Origin: Ruegeria sp. THAF33
Lineage (GTDB): Bacteria; Pseudomonadota; Alphaproteobacteria; Rhodobacterales; Rhodobacteraceae
DNA length: 64,000 bases
Assembly: GCF_009363615.1 (NCBI RefSeq)
Contig: NZ_CP045384.1
Coordinates: forward strand, 2,230,501 to 2,294,500
Reading direction: 5' to 3'
Made by a program: the position numbers and the translations under genes. Each line of letters starts with the position of its first letter. Within the stretch, counting starts at the first letter, position 1. The notes below the pieces were generated by a model. It had not been told where the DNA came from. It ran no database searches and worked only from the letters and a program-made list of their open reading frames with translations. Below, one piece after another: positions 7,638 through 17,785 of this stretch.

Positions 7638-9515
7638 ATGGCACAGAAGAACGACAACCCCGCCGATCCGTTCAAGAAGGCCTTGGCCGAGGCCACCAAA
7701 GTCATGGCCGATGACCCCGAACTGTCGGTGACCTATACGGTGGACCCTTCGGGCATGACGGGCGAGTCGATGCGGCTGCCTCAGGTCTCGCGCCGGATGA
7801 CGCGCGAAGAAGTGCTGTTGGCGCGTGGCACGGCGGACGCCTTGGCGTTGCATCGCAAGTATCATGACGACGCGACCCATGCGCGCTATGCGCCCCTGGG
7901 CGATATGGCGCGGGATCTGTACGAGGCGATGGAGACCGCCCGCTGCGAGGCGATGGGCGCGCGGGACATGCCGGGCACCGCCAGCAATATCGACGTCAAG
8001 ATCGGGCATGAAGCAATCCGGCGTGGGTATGATCAGTGCAAGCAACCCGCCGATGCACCTCTTTCGGTTGCGGCAGGCTACCTGATCCGGCATCTGGCCA
8101 CCGGGCGTGATCTTCCGCCTGCTGCCGAAAACATAATGAACCTGTGGCGTGGATTCATCGAAGAGCAAGCGGGTGGGACGTTGGAGAATCTGGACGAGAT
8201 TCTCTCGGATCAGGCGGAGTTTGCCAAATTCGCCCGTCAGGTGATCAAGGATCTGGGATATGGCGACCAGCTTGGGGATGACCCCGATGAGTTGGACGAC
8301 GAGCAGGAAGACCAGGCCGAGGAAGACGCCGAAGAACAGCCCGATCCGGACAGCACCGGTCAGGATGATCAGGACGAACAGGACGCCGACGCGACCCCTG
8401 AGCAGACGCAGGAAGAGCAGCAGGATCAGTCTCAGGCCCAGGTCTCGATGGACGAAATGGCCGAAGACGAGATGGGTGACGAGGCTGAGATGCCGGATGG
8501 CGAGGCGCCTCTGGAACCGCCTGCCCCACCGCCGGCATCTGAAGCGGACCCGGATTACAAGGTCTATCTGGACACTCATGACGAAGAGATCGCCGCCGAG
8601 GATCTGGCCGAACCGGCCGAACTGGAACGTCTGCGGGCCTATCTGGATCAGCAGCTGGAGCCCTTGAAAGGCGCGGTGTCGCGTCTGGCCAACAAGCTGC
8701 AACGCCGATTGCAGGCGCAGCAGAACCGCAGCTGGGAGTTCGACCGCGAGGAAGGCATTCTGGACGCGGGCCGATTGGCACGAGTTGTGGCGAATCCGAC
8801 CACTCCGCTGAGCTTCAAGGTCGAAAAAGACACCGAGTTCCGCGACACGGTGGTAACGCTGCTGCTGGACAATTCGGGGTCGATGCGCGGACGTCCGATT
8901 TCGATCGCCGCCATCTGTGCCGATGTTCTGGCGCGGACGCTGGAGCGGTGCAATGTAAAGGTCGAAATTCTGGGCTTTACCACGCGGGCGTGGAAAGGCG
9001 GTCAGGCACGTGAGGCATGGCTGAACGATGGCCGCCCGCAACAGCCGGGCCGTCTGAACGACCTGCGCCACATCATCTACAAGGGCGCGGACGCCCCTTG
9101 GCGTCGTGCGCGGCCCAATCTGGGTCTGATGATGAAAGAGGGCCTGCTGAAGGAAAACATCGATGGGGAAGCTCTGGAATGGGCGCATCGCCGGATGCTG
9201 GCGCGGCGCGAGCAGCGCAAGATCCTGATGGTGATCTCGGACGGCGCGCCGGTCGATGATTCGACGCTGAGCGTGAACCCGGCCAACTATCTGGAAAAAC
9301 ACCTGCGCGACGTGATCGCGATGGTCGAAAAACGCAAGATGGTCGAACTTTTGGCCATCGGCATCGGCCATGACGTGACCCGGTATTATGACCGGGCGGT
9401 GACGATCACCGATGTAGAGCAACTGGCCGGCGCGATGACCGAACAACTGGCAGCTCTGTTTGACAGTGACCCGCGGGCGCGGGCGCGGGTCATGGGGATG
9501 AGAAAGGCCGGCTGA
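7638..9515 (+). CDS. cobT: Cobaltochelatase subunit CobT
   Basis: A 625-residue partner of CobS in the aerobic cobaltochelatase. The N-terminal third is helical, followed by a very acidic Asp/Glu/Gln linker (about residues 205-310), then a C-terminal von Willebrand A domain whose MIDAS begins [11 protein letters not shown] (near residue 410). The acidic linker and VWA layout match the Brucella/Rhodobacter CobT family and length. An AAGGAC sits almost directly before the ATG, closer than ideal, but the [12 protein letters not shown] start fits relatives. It lies 121 bases after cobS. Confidence 0.94.
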   Translation: MAQKNDNPADPFKKALAEATKVMADDPELSVTYTVDPSGMTGESMRLPQVSRRMTREEVLLARGTADALALHRKYHDDATHARYAPLGDMARDLYEAMETARCEAMGARDMPGTASNIDVKIGHEAIRRGYDQCKQPADAPLSVAAGYLIRHLATGRDLPPAAENIMNLWRGFIEEQAGGTLENLDEILSDQAEFAKFARQVIKDLGYGDQLGDDPDELDDEQEDQAEEDAEEQPDPDSTGQDDQDEQDADATPEQTQEEQQDQSQAQVSMDEMAEDEMGDEAEMPDGEAPLEPPAPPPASEADPDYKVYLDTHDEEIAAEDLAEPAELERLRAYLDQQLEPLKGAVSRLANKLQRRLQAQQNRSWEFDREEGILDAGRLARVVANPTTPLSFKVEKDTEFRDTVVTLLLDNSGSMRGRPISIAAICADVLARTLERCNVKVEILGFTTRAWKGGQAREAWLNDGRPQQPGRLNDLRHIIYKGADAPWRRARPNLGLMMKEGLLKENIDGEALEWAHRRMLARREQRKILMVISDGAPVDDSTLSVNPANYLEKHLRDVIAMVEKRKMVELLAIGIGHDVTRYYDRAVTITDVEQLAGAMTEQLAALFDSDPRARARVMGMRKAG

Positions 9516-9665
9516 GGCTGATCTTCTGCCCGGCGGGCGCATTTCCCCGAGGGTGACATGTTTTTCGTAGCTGATCATCGGCTTGCTCAGGCGGGGTGTT
9601 CCCGTCTGGACATTTTTTGAAATGCGCCTCAGGGTCACGCTCAAATGATGTGAATGAGGCCGCCC

Positions 9666-11456
9666 ATGTTCCAATCCTTCGAAGTGACCGCCCGTCCGGA
9701 ACAGGGGCCACCGCGGCTGGCCGCCTTGCGCGAACAGATGGTGCAAGAAGGGCTGGACGGGTTTCTGATCCCGCGGGCGGATGCGCATCAGGGAGAGTAT
9801 GTCGCGGCGCGCGATGAACGTCTGGCCTGGCTGACCGGGTTCACGGGCTCGGCCGGGTTTTGCGCCGCTCTGCGCGACGTGGCCGGAATTTTCATCGATG
9901 GGCGGTATCGCACCCAGGTCAAGGCACAAGTTGCCGCAGATTTCACCCCGGTCCCCTGGCCCGAGGTAAGCCTGAGCGCCTGGCTGAAACAGCAATTGCC
10001 CAACGGCGGCAAGATCGGTTTTGACCCGTGGCTGCATGCGGCAGGGCAGATTTCCGGCACATTGAGTGATCTGGATGGATCGGGCATCGAACTGGTAAGG
10101 TGCGAAAACCTTGTGGACCGGATCTGGGCCGATCAACCGGAACCGCCGATGAACCCGGTCAAGGCGCATCCGATCGAATTTGCAGGGGAAGGTGCGGACA
10201 GCAAGATCGCCCGTCTGGCCGAAGACCTTCGGCAGGCCGGGCACAAGGCAGCGGTGATCACCCTGCCGGATTCCATCATGTGGCTGTTGAATATCCGTGG
10301 GTCGGATATCGCCTATAACCCGGTGGCCCACGGCTTTGCCATTCTTCATGCAGGTGGTCAGGTCGATCTGTTCATGGCGGCAGAAAAACTAGCCGGGGTA
10401 CGGGATCATCTGGGCTCTCAGGTGACCTTGCGCGCTGTGGGCTATTTTCTGGAAGCGGTTGCGGCTCTGGTCGGTCCGGTGCAGGTGGATGCCGCTTCGG
10501 TACCTCAGATCGTGGCCGATGCGCTGGGTGACGCGATGACGGATGGCGGCGATCCCTGCGCCCTGCCCAAAGCCTGCAAGAATGCGGCTGAAATCGCGGG
10601 CAGCGCCGAGGCGCATTTGCGCGATGCGGTGGCGGTCATCGAGACGTTGTGCTGGCTGGACCAACAGGCCCCGGGCAGCGTGACCGAAACACAGGTTGTC
10701 ACCCGGCTGGAAGAAAACCGGCGCAAGGACAATGCGCTTCAGGACATCTCGTTCGATACCATTGCAGGCACGGGTCCGAACGGTGCGATCATGCATTACC
10801 GCGTGACGGAAGAGACCGACAACCGCCTGGAACACGGCCATATTCTGGTGCTGGACAGTGGCGGGCAGTATCTGGACGGCACCACCGACATCACCCGAAC
10901 CATCGCCATAGGTGACGTCGGAACTGAGGAAAAAACCTGCTTCACCCGGGTGCTGAAGGGCATGATTGCCATGTCGATGCTGCGCTGGCCTGCGGGCCTT
11001 TCCGGGCGGGATATCGAATGTGTGGCCCGCGTGCCGCTGTGGTTTGCGGGACAGGATTTCAACCATGGGGTCGGACATGGGGTCGGCGCCTATCTGAGCG
11101 TGCATGAAGGGCCGCAGCGGCTGTCCAAAGTCAGCCATGTACCGCTGCAACCCGGCATGATCCTGTCAAACGAACCCGGGTATTACCGGGAAGGCGCCTT
11201 TGGCATCCGCATCGAAAACCTTGTGGTGGTGGAAGACGCTCCTCTGCTTCCCGGCGGCGATGCCGAACGCGCGATGCTGAACTGGCGCACGCTGACCTAT
11301 GTACCGATTGACCGCAGACTGATCATGGTCGATATGTTGACGACCGACGAACGCGACTGGCTAAATGCCTATCACCGCGACGTTGCGGAAAAAATCCGCC
11401 CAAGGCTGGGACATGACGCACAACTGTGGTTGGATGCCGCAACTGCCCCAATCTGA
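9666..11456 (+). CDS. pepP: Xaa-Pro aminopeptidase (M24 family)
   Basis: About 596 residues with the three-domain layout of the long aminopeptidase P form: two creatinase-like N-terminal domains and a C-terminal pita-bread domain. Metal ligands are visible in LDSGGQYLDGTTDITRT, HGVGHGVGAYLSVHEGP and SNEPGYYREGAFGIRIEN. It removes an N-terminal residue ahead of proline in the cytoplasm. The second ATG (MFQSFEVT) was chosen because TGAGG precedes it at a suitable distance; an ATG 12 bases earlier has none. No signal peptide. The gene symbol is approximate because this long form differs from E. coli PepP. Confidence 0.9.
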   Translation: MFQSFEVTARPEQGPPRLAALREQMVQEGLDGFLIPRADAHQGEYVAARDERLAWLTGFTGSAGFCAALRDVAGIFIDGRYRTQVKAQVAADFTPVPWPEVSLSAWLKQQLPNGGKIGFDPWLHAAGQISGTLSDLDGSGIELVRCENLVDRIWADQPEPPMNPVKAHPIEFAGEGADSKIARLAEDLRQAGHKAAVITLPDSIMWLLNIRGSDIAYNPVAHGFAILHAGGQVDLFMAAEKLAGVRDHLGSQVTLRAVGYFLEAVAALVGPVQVDAASVPQIVADALGDAMTDGGDPCALPKACKNAAEIAGSAEAHLRDAVAVIETLCWLDQQAPGSVTETQVVTRLEENRRKDNALQDISFDTIAGTGPNGAIMHYRVTEETDNRLEHGHILVLDSGGQYLDGTTDITRTIAIGDVGTEEKTCFTRVLKGMIAMSMLRWPAGLSGRDIECVARVPLWFAGQDFNHGVGHGVGAYLSVHEGPQRLSKVSHVPLQPGMILSNEPGYYREGAFGIRIENLVVVEDAPLLPGGDAERAMLNWRTLTYVPIDRRLIMVDMLTTDERDWLNAYHRDVAEKIRPRLGHDAQLWLDAATAPI

Positions 11457-11519
11457 CACGGGTCTGTTACATAAAACAGGCAGAGGGGTGGCCCTGATAC
11501 GACGACGGAAGGAAGAGGA

Positions 11520-11861
11520 ATGGCTGAGATCACGATCCGGAAAGCGCCGGGCAAATGGACTGTCCGCTCGGGCGGTGCGATCCTGGGCGAAACGAACAAC
11601 GCGCTGGAACTGCTTGAAGGCGACAAGGATCCTGTGATCTATTTCCCGCGCAACGATATTGCGATGGCGTTTCTGGATCGGACCGACAAGGTGACCCACT
11701 GCCCCGGCAAGGGCGACGCGACGCATTTTTCCATCGTCAACAAGTCATCCGTGACCGACAACGCGGTCTGGAGCTATGAGGATCCGATTCAGGCAGTGGC
11801 CGAGATCAAGGACCATCTGGCATTCTACCCGGCTGAATCGGTGAAGGTGGAGCAGATCTAA
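11520..11861 (+). CDS. DUF427 domain protein
   Basis: A 113-residue protein covering one DUF427 domain: the HCPGKGDATHFSI core and the WSYEDPIQAVAEIKDHLAFYP block are characteristic. The fold is a compact beta-tent; no biochemical role is established for this form. Ribosome-binding site GGAAGAGGA lies just before the ATG. No signal peptide. It stands 63 bases after the aminopeptidase gene. Confidence 0.82.
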   Translation: MAEITIRKAPGKWTVRSGGAILGETNNALELLEGDKDPVIYFPRNDIAMAFLDRTDKVTHCPGKGDATHFSIVNKSSVTDNAVWSYEDPIQAVAEIKDHLAFYPAESVKVEQI

Positions 11862-11952
11862 CGCCAGCCCCCGCGCCCACCTCACGCAGCTGTGGCATGC
11901 ACGTGAACGGCATTTGCGGCACACTTGCTCCGGGGTAACACCGGAGGCTTCC

Positions 11953-13320
11953 ATGTCGATGTCACGTCGCGGTTTTGCTGGGATGATCGGGGCTGGTGCA
12001 ATGGCACCCGGTGTGCTGTGGGCGCAGCAGGATCCGGTTCTGGACGCGTTGCGCAGCACGCTGAGCGGGCGTCGGACCGCATTTGAGGCGCAGATGGCGT
12101 ATCTGAAGGACCGCGGCCAGCCGGATGTCGTGGCCGGGTTGCTGACTGCGATGCGTTATGCCGACAGGCGACGGAATGAGATTGTCGAGGTGATGGAGGC
12201 CTTGACCGGGCAACGGCACGGCAATGACTGGTTCGAGTGGATGCTGTGGCAAGAACGAAACCCGCAGATTGTCCCTCATCCGTCGTTGATCCCGTTCAAG
12301 CGCGAGGTTCTTCTGGGGATCGACCCGAACTTCGATCTGTTCCTGCGGCCCGAATATCTGCAACGCGACAAGATGAAGATCCGCCTGGAAGAGATCGCCT
12401 GGGGCGGTGTGTACAAGGATGGCATTCCGTCTCTGGACAATCCCACCCTGATCTCTGCTTCGAATGCGGGGTATCTGAAAGGCAATGATCTGGTATTCGG
12501 CGTGGCCATCAACGGGGATGAGCGCGCCTATCCCCTGCGGATCATGGGCTGGCATGAGATGTTCAACGAGGTGATCGGTGGCGTGCCCGTGGCGCTGGCC
12601 TATTGCACGCTTTGCGGGTCGGGCATCCTGTTTGAAACCCAGGTGGCGGGGCGGCGAAAACCGTTCATTTTCGGGTCGTCAGGTTTCCTCTATCGTTCGA
12701 ACAAGCTGATGTTTGACCGAGAGACGCATTCGCTGTGGAACCAGTATACCGGCAGGCCTGTTGTGGGGCCCTTGGCGAACAGCGGCATCACGTTGAAACA
12801 GCGCCCGGTGGTGATCACGACATGGGATAGCTGGAGGACCTCGCATCCCAAAACCCGTGTTCTGTCGCTGAACACCGGGCATCGGCGCAATTACGGATCA
12901 GGGGTGGTTTATCGAGACTATTTCGCCTCGAGCGAGCTGATGTTCCCGGCGGTTGTGGATCAGTCCCGGCATCGGCAGAAGGATTACGTCTTTGCCGTGC
13001 GCCAGTTTGGTGCAGCCCGCGCCTGGCCTCTGGATGCGTTCAAGGGCAAACCGGTGATCAACGATGCAATCGGTCGGACACCTCTGGTTCTGATTGGCGA
13101 TCCCAAAGAGCGCAGCGTGCGGGCCTATGAGCGAAAAACGCATGCGTTCCGGGCGACGCAAAGCGGGTTGCAGGATAGCGCGGGGAACGGTTGGACCGTC
13201 ACGGAAGAGGCTTTGATCGGGCCGGATGGAACGCGTTTGCCACGAGTCGCCGGTCATGTTTCCTATTGGTTTGCGTGGGACAATTATTTGGGCGACGCAG
13301 CCAGCGTGTATGGTGAGTGA
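11953..13320 (+). CDS. Exported DUF3179 domain protein
   Basis: 455 residues. The N-terminus (MSMSRRGFAGMIGAGAM, then cleavage near WAQQ) looks like a Tat or Sec signal peptide, so a periplasmic location is expected. The rest has DUF3179 features: PLRIMGWHEMFNEVIGGVPV, a YCTLCGSG cysteine motif and SLWNQYTGRPVVGP. The Cys-x-x-Cys suggests redox or metal binding, not proven. The ATG was chosen because CCGGAGG stands five bases before it; a longer reading frame upstream lacks support. Function unknown. Confidence 0.78.
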   Translation: MSMSRRGFAGMIGAGAMAPGVLWAQQDPVLDALRSTLSGRRTAFEAQMAYLKDRGQPDVVAGLLTAMRYADRRRNEIVEVMEALTGQRHGNDWFEWMLWQERNPQIVPHPSLIPFKREVLLGIDPNFDLFLRPEYLQRDKMKIRLEEIAWGGVYKDGIPSLDNPTLISASNAGYLKGNDLVFGVAINGDERAYPLRIMGWHEMFNEVIGGVPVALAYCTLCGSGILFETQVAGRRKPFIFGSSGFLYRSNKLMFDRETHSLWNQYTGRPVVGPLANSGITLKQRPVVITTWDSWRTSHPKTRVLSLNTGHRRNYGSGVVYRDYFASSELMFPAVVDQSRHRQKDYVFAVRQFGAARAWPLDAFKGKPVINDAIGRTPLVLIGDPKERSVRAYERKTHAFRATQSGLQDSAGNGWTVTEEALIGPDGTRLPRVAGHVSYWFAWDNYLGDAASVYGE

Positions 13321-13323
13321 AAC

Positions 13324-15009
13324 TCAGGAATGCTCTTCGGCAGCCGTGGCCGCAAGCGCCCTGTTATATGCCTTGAGCGCATCGACGTGATAGAGCGCCC
13401 CAACCGGTGTTTCAGAGCCGTCGTTTTCCAGAATGACAACCGGAATGCAGGGGATGTCGTCACGATCAAAATAGGGCATGGCGGCTTCCAGCGTGGCGCT
13501 GGCCTGAATGCACAGGCCCTGGTCGATCAGCCCCTGCGCCTCTTCCTTCGAGATCGACCGCGGATCACCAAGCGGGCGCATCACCGCTCCGGCGCGAAGC
13601 ATTGCCAGCAGATAAGCCTGCGGCCCCGCGGCCAGGTGGACATCACGCCGCTCCAGCTGCGTCAGGAAGAAAGACCGGTCCACAAGTCTCGAGGCCAAGG
13701 CCGTGGACATGGACACGCTGACCATCACGGCAAGGCCGATCTGCCAATCGCCGGTCAGTTCAAAAACGATCAAAGTGGTCGAGATGGGCGCGCCCAGCAC
13801 CGCCGCAGCCACGGCGCCCATTCCGGCAAAGGCATAAAGCGTATGCGTGCCCGACACATCCGGCAGCAACCCGGTGGCGATCAGACCGAAGGCCAGCCCG
13901 GTCAACGCGCCGACCATCAGAGACGGAGAGAACACCCCACCGCCCATGCGCCCGCCCATGGTAATCGCCACCGCGACCGTTTTGATCACCGCAAACAGGA
14001 TGGCTGTGGTCAGCACAAGATCACCGGTCAGGGCGCGAATTGTCGTCTCGTACCCCACGCCGATGATATGCGGAAACCAGATCGCCATCAGCCCCAGCAT
14101 CGCCCCGGACACCGCAGGGCGCAGCCAGGCCGGAATCGACAGGCGGTTCTGGATATGGCTGCCAATATCCTCGGCAAAGAAAATCGACCGCATCAGCAGT
14201 AGCGCGACAAGTCCGCAGATCAGGCCCAGGATCAGGAAGGCCGGAAGCTCGACATAAAATTGCAGCGATCCCGGCGTCTCCAGCGTGAACTCGGTAACGT
14301 CGCCATATTCCAGCCGGTTGATCACCGTTCCCGCGACCGAGGCGATGACGATCGGGGCAAAGGCATGAACGGCGAAATGGCGCAGCACGACCTCGAGCGC
14401 GAACAAGGCCCCCGCAATGGGGGCGTTGAAGCTGGCCGACACGGCCGCAGCGACGGCACATCCCAACAGGTCACGTCCCGTGATCCCATCCGCGTGTATG
14501 CGGTTGCTGACCCATGTGGAAATCACTCCGGCCATATGCACCACCGGCCCCTCGCGGCCTGTTGACCCGCCCGAACTGAGCGTGATCAGCGAGGCGAAGA
14601 ACGACGCGATGCCCGCCTTGACCTCGACCCGCCCGTCGGTGATGGCCGAACCTTCGATCACATCGGCAACCGACCGGACGCGCCCGTCATTGGTGAACCG
14701 GTTCAGGATGATGCCGACGACCAGGCCACCGAAGATGGGAATGATCAGAACCATGAACCATGGCAGTTTCTCGGCGTGGCTGTGCAGCAGCAGGATGTCA
14801 TCGGTATCGTAAAGATAGGCTTGCAGCGCGCGGATGGCCTTGCGGAAGCCAAGCGCCATGAAACCGGCCGCGATCCCGATGGCCAGCGCAATGAACCAGA
14901 ACTGGATCTGGCTCGGCCCCCGGCGCAGCATGACCCGCCACGCATCCTTGATCGCGGCCAGAGCCTGATTGAACTGGTTGCGCAGAACGGTGCGGGTCGA
15001 TTGGGTCAT
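13324..15009 (-). CDS. ClC-family chloride channel/transporter
   Basis: A 561-residue integral membrane protein of the ClC family. The selectivity segment GSTGREGPVVH (about 144-155) includes the gating Glu, and GGGVFSPSLMVG (about 357) is the second anion-binding stretch. About ten hydrophobic helices follow an N-terminal cytosolic start. The C-terminal 80 residues resemble one degenerate CBS half rather than a full pair. It could be a Cl-/H+ antiporter; the gating Glu favours exchange but the proton Glu was not verified. It is convergent with the DUF3179 gene and 100 bases downstream of recN. Confidence 0.9.
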   Translation of the reverse strand: MTQSTRTVLRNQFNQALAAIKDAWRVMLRRGPSQIQFWFIALAIGIAAGFMALGFRKAIRALQAYLYDTDDILLLHSHAEKLPWFMVLIIPIFGGLVVGIILNRFTNDGRVRSVADVIEGSAITDGRVEVKAGIASFFASLITLSSGGSTGREGPVVHMAGVISTWVSNRIHADGITGRDLLGCAVAAAVSASFNAPIAGALFALEVVLRHFAVHAFAPIVIASVAGTVINRLEYGDVTEFTLETPGSLQFYVELPAFLILGLICGLVALLLMRSIFFAEDIGSHIQNRLSIPAWLRPAVSGAMLGLMAIWFPHIIGVGYETTIRALTGDLVLTTAILFAVIKTVAVAITMGGRMGGGVFSPSLMVGALTGLAFGLIATGLLPDVSGTHTLYAFAGMGAVAAAVLGAPISTTLIVFELTGDWQIGLAVMVSVSMSTALASRLVDRSFFLTQLERRDVHLAAGPQAYLLAMLRAGAVMRPLGDPRSISKEEAQGLIDQGLCIQASATLEAAMPYFDRDDIPCIPVVILENDGSETPVGALYHVDALKAYNRALAATAAEEHS

Positions 15010-15109
15010 TGGCCCTCGGGGATCATCACTTAACCCTTAGTAAGCCACGGAGCGCCCATATAAAAGTGAGATAGCGATAGTGTGAGCACCAATTCACGCC
15101 ATCGCCGCA

Positions 15110-16759
15110 TCAGGCCTGCAACAGAGCCCGGGCGGCGGCACGGGCTTCTTCGGTGATGGTGTCGCCGGCCACCATGCGCGCGATCTCGTCCACCCGATCC
15201 GGTTCGGCCAGAGGAATGACGGTGGATAGGGTTTGTCCGTCGGTAACCTGTTTCTGCACCCGCCAGTGATGCGCCGCCCGTGCGGCGACTTGAGGGGAAT
15301 GGGTGACAACCAGAACCTGCCCGCCCTGCGCCAGCGACGCCAGCCTGCGCCCGACGGCATCGGCTGTTGCCCCACCGACACCACGATCGATTTCGTCAAA
15401 GATCATCGTCCGGGCACTGTCGTCGCCAGACAGGCAGACCTTGAGGGCCAGCAGAAAGCGGCTGAGTTCACCCCCCGAGGCGATCTTGTTCAGCGGCCCC
15501 GCCGGCGCACCGGGGTTGGTGGCCACGGTGAAGGCCACCGCGTCGGTGCCTTCGGGGCCGGGTTCGGCCGGGGTGATCTCGGTCTGGAATACGGCGCGTT
15601 CCATCTTGAGCGGGGCCAGTTCCGCCATGACGGCCGCGTCAAGCCGCCCGGCGGCGGCCTTGCGCGCAGCGCTGAGGTCGGCTGCGGCGGCGTCATAGGC
15701 CCGTTGCGCCGCGTCCACGGCTGCTCGCCTGTCTGCCAGGTCGGCATCCCCTGCCTCCAACCGGTTCAGCCGGTCACGCAGAGTTTCGGCAAACGAACCC
15801 AGATCATCCGGGGCCACGTCATGTTTGCGGGCCTGCGCACGGATGGCAAACAGGCGTTCCTCGGCCTGTTCCAATTCCACCGGGTTGAAGTCCAGCGCCT
15901 GAAGGCAGGCATGCACGCCATCCTGCGCCTCGCCCAACTCGATCATCGCGCGCCCGAGCGCTGCTATCGGTTCTTCCAACTGGCCGCCCGCATTGTCCGA
16001 GACGCCTTCCAGCCAGCGGATGGCGTCGGACATGGCCCCTTCCGCCCCGTCCCCGGACAACAGGGCAAAGGCACGCGCAACATCGTCGCGAATCCGCTCG
16101 GCCCCTTGCATCATGCGGCGGCGGGCATCCAGTTCGGCATCCTCACCGGGTTGCGGGTCAAGCTGGTCAAGTTCGGCGACCGCGTGACGCAGGAATTCTT
16201 CCTCGCTGCGGACGGCAGCCAGAGCGGCCTCGGTCTCGGCCAGCGCCTTGCGGGTACGGGACATCGCGGCCCAGGCGGTTCGCACCTTTGTCAGCAGCTC
16301 CGTGACCTGTGCGAATTCGTCCAGCATTGCCCGATGACTACGTGGGTTCAGCAAACCGCGGTCATCATGCTGACCATGCAGTTCGACCAGGGTCTCGGAC
16401 AGCGCCCGCAGAACTTCGCCCGAGCAGCGGCGATCATTGACCCAGGCGGTCTTGCGCCCCTCGGCCGTGTTGACGCGACGCAGGAACAGTTCCTGGCCCC
16501 CCGGCAGGCCGGCTTCGGCCAGAATCGCATGTGCGGGATGATCGGCAGAGAGTTCGAATTCAGCGACGACCTCACCCTGCGCGGCCCCCTGCCGCACCAG
16601 TTCCGCGCGCCCTCGCCAGCCCAACACGAAGCCAAGCGAATCCAGCAGAATCGATTTGCCCGCACCGGTTTCGCCGGTCAGGGCGTTCAAGCCCGGCTGA
16701 AAGCTCAGTTCCAGCCGGTCGATGATCAGCATATCGCGGATATCAAGGGCGCGCAGCAT
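15110..16759 (-). CDS. recN: DNA repair protein RecN
   Basis: An SMC-like ATPase of double-strand-break repair, 549 residues. Walker A GETGAGKS is at 29-36, long coiled-coil-prone Ala/Glu/Arg segments occupy the middle, and the C-terminal head has the signature SGGELSRFLLALK and Walker B MIFDEIDRGVGG. The ATG giving MLRALDIRDM matches family starts; a TTG 24 bases upstream is less likely. It lies 36 bases after bamD at the end of the dcw-lpxC-bamD block, an order common in alphaproteobacteria. Confidence 0.95.
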   Translation of the reverse strand: MLRALDIRDMLIIDRLELSFQPGLNALTGETGAGKSILLDSLGFVLGWRGRAELVRQGAAQGEVVAEFELSADHPAHAILAEAGLPGGQELFLRRVNTAEGRKTAWVNDRRCSGEVLRALSETLVELHGQHDDRGLLNPRSHRAMLDEFAQVTELLTKVRTAWAAMSRTRKALAETEAALAAVRSEEEFLRHAVAELDQLDPQPGEDAELDARRRMMQGAERIRDDVARAFALLSGDGAEGAMSDAIRWLEGVSDNAGGQLEEPIAALGRAMIELGEAQDGVHACLQALDFNPVELEQAEERLFAIRAQARKHDVAPDDLGSFAETLRDRLNRLEAGDADLADRRAAVDAAQRAYDAAAADLSAARKAAAGRLDAAVMAELAPLKMERAVFQTEITPAEPGPEGTDAVAFTVATNPGAPAGPLNKIASGGELSRFLLALKVCLSGDDSARTMIFDEIDRGVGGATADAVGRRLASLAQGGQVLVVTHSPQVAARAAHHWRVQKQVTDGQTLSTVIPLAEPDRVDEIARMVAGDTITEEARAAARALLQA

Positions 16760-16795
16760 GTGGTCTTCAGCGTCCCGGACCAAAGGCCATCGCGA

Positions 16796-17659
16796 TTACA
16801 ACCATTCACCTTTGATGGTCTGACGATAAATCGTGCTGAGCCAGTTGTTACCGCGGCTCTTGAGATCGAGCCCGCGAGAGGTCAACAGTTTGTACGCATC
16901 GTCATACCATTCCGAGGACTGGTAGTTGTAGCCAAGAATGGCACCTGCGGTCTGCGCCTCGTCCAGCAGGCCAAGCGACAGATAGGCCTCGACCAGACGA
17001 TACAGTGCTTCGGCGGTGTGGGATGTGGTCTGAAAGTCTTCGACCACAACTCGGAACCGGTTGATCGCCGCGACATAGTGATCCTGACGCAGGTAGTAGC
17101 GCCCGATCTCCATTTCCTTGCCTGCCAGATGGTCGAAGGCCAGATCGAACTTCAGAACCGCCGATGTGGCGTATTCGCTGTCGGGATAGACCTCGATCAC
17201 GGTCCGCAGAGATTGCAGCGCCTGGAAGGTCAGGCCCTGGTCACGACCGACTTCGTCGATCTGATCATAATAGCTGAGCGCCAGCAGATACTGCGCATAA
17301 GCAGCATCTTCATCCGTCGGATAGAAGTCGATATAGCGCTGCGCCGCCGCGCGGCTTTCTTCGTAATTCTGGTCCGAATGGAACGAAAACGCCTGCATGA
17401 TCAGCGCGCGCTTGGCCCAATCCGAATATGGATACAAACGTTCTACTTCCGAGAAATACCACGCCGCATCGTCCGAGCGATTCTGCGACAGTTCGTATTC
17501 ACCTCGGGTATAGATCTGTTCCGGCGTGAACCCTTCCAGATTCTGTTCACGGTCCGCGCCCTTGTTGCCAAAAAGGCCGCCGGCGTTGCCGCATGCCGTC
17601 AAAACTGCTGCCAGAAGAATCGCACCCGCGAATCTGACTGCCGCTTTGCTGCCAACCAT
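16796..17659 (-). CDS. bamD: Outer membrane assembly lipoprotein BamD
   Basis: 287 residues. A lipoprotein signal ends in LTAC with the lipidated Cys at 23. TPR-like repeats follow (TPEQIYTRGEYELSQNRSDDAAWYFSEVERLYPYSDWA is not quoted in full; see residues about 45-80), typical of the five-TPR BamD family, which docks BamA for beta-barrel insertion in the outer membrane. I chose the ATG eight bases after AAGGA; another ATG lies nine bases further upstream. Genes lpxC before it and recN after it are on the same strand. Confidence 0.93.
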   Translation of the reverse strand: MVGSKAAVRFAGAILLAAVLTACGNAGGLFGNKGADREQNLEGFTPEQIYTRGEYELSQNRSDDAAWYFSEVERLYPYSDWAKRALIMQAFSFHSDQNYEESRAAAQRYIDFYPTDEDAAYAQYLLALSYYDQIDEVGRDQGLTFQALQSLRTVIEVYPDSEYATSAVLKFDLAFDHLAGKEMEIGRYYLRQDHYVAAINRFRVVVEDFQTTSHTAEALYRLVEAYLSLGLLDEAQTAGAILGYNYQSSEWYDDAYKLLTSRGLDLKSRGNNWLSTIYRQTIKGEWL

Positions 17660-17785
17660 ACCGCCCATCCTTGTCGTCTTGCTTAATGGGGTTTGCCCCG
17701 ATTTGAGCCATGGTCTAGCACAGAAAATTCCGGTGCAAAACGCCTTATGCGACTTCTGGCGCAAATGTCGTCAGAGTTGATCTGA

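Noticed and set aside
7620..10349. A 909-codon open frame on the minus strand under cobT and the aminopeptidase gene
   Set aside because: It is the mirror of two well-supported plus-strand genes; high GC keeps stops rare on the other strand. The translation has no family features.
15233..17686. An 817-codon plus-strand open frame across recN and bamD
   Set aside because: Antisense shadow of RecN and BamD, both certain by motif.
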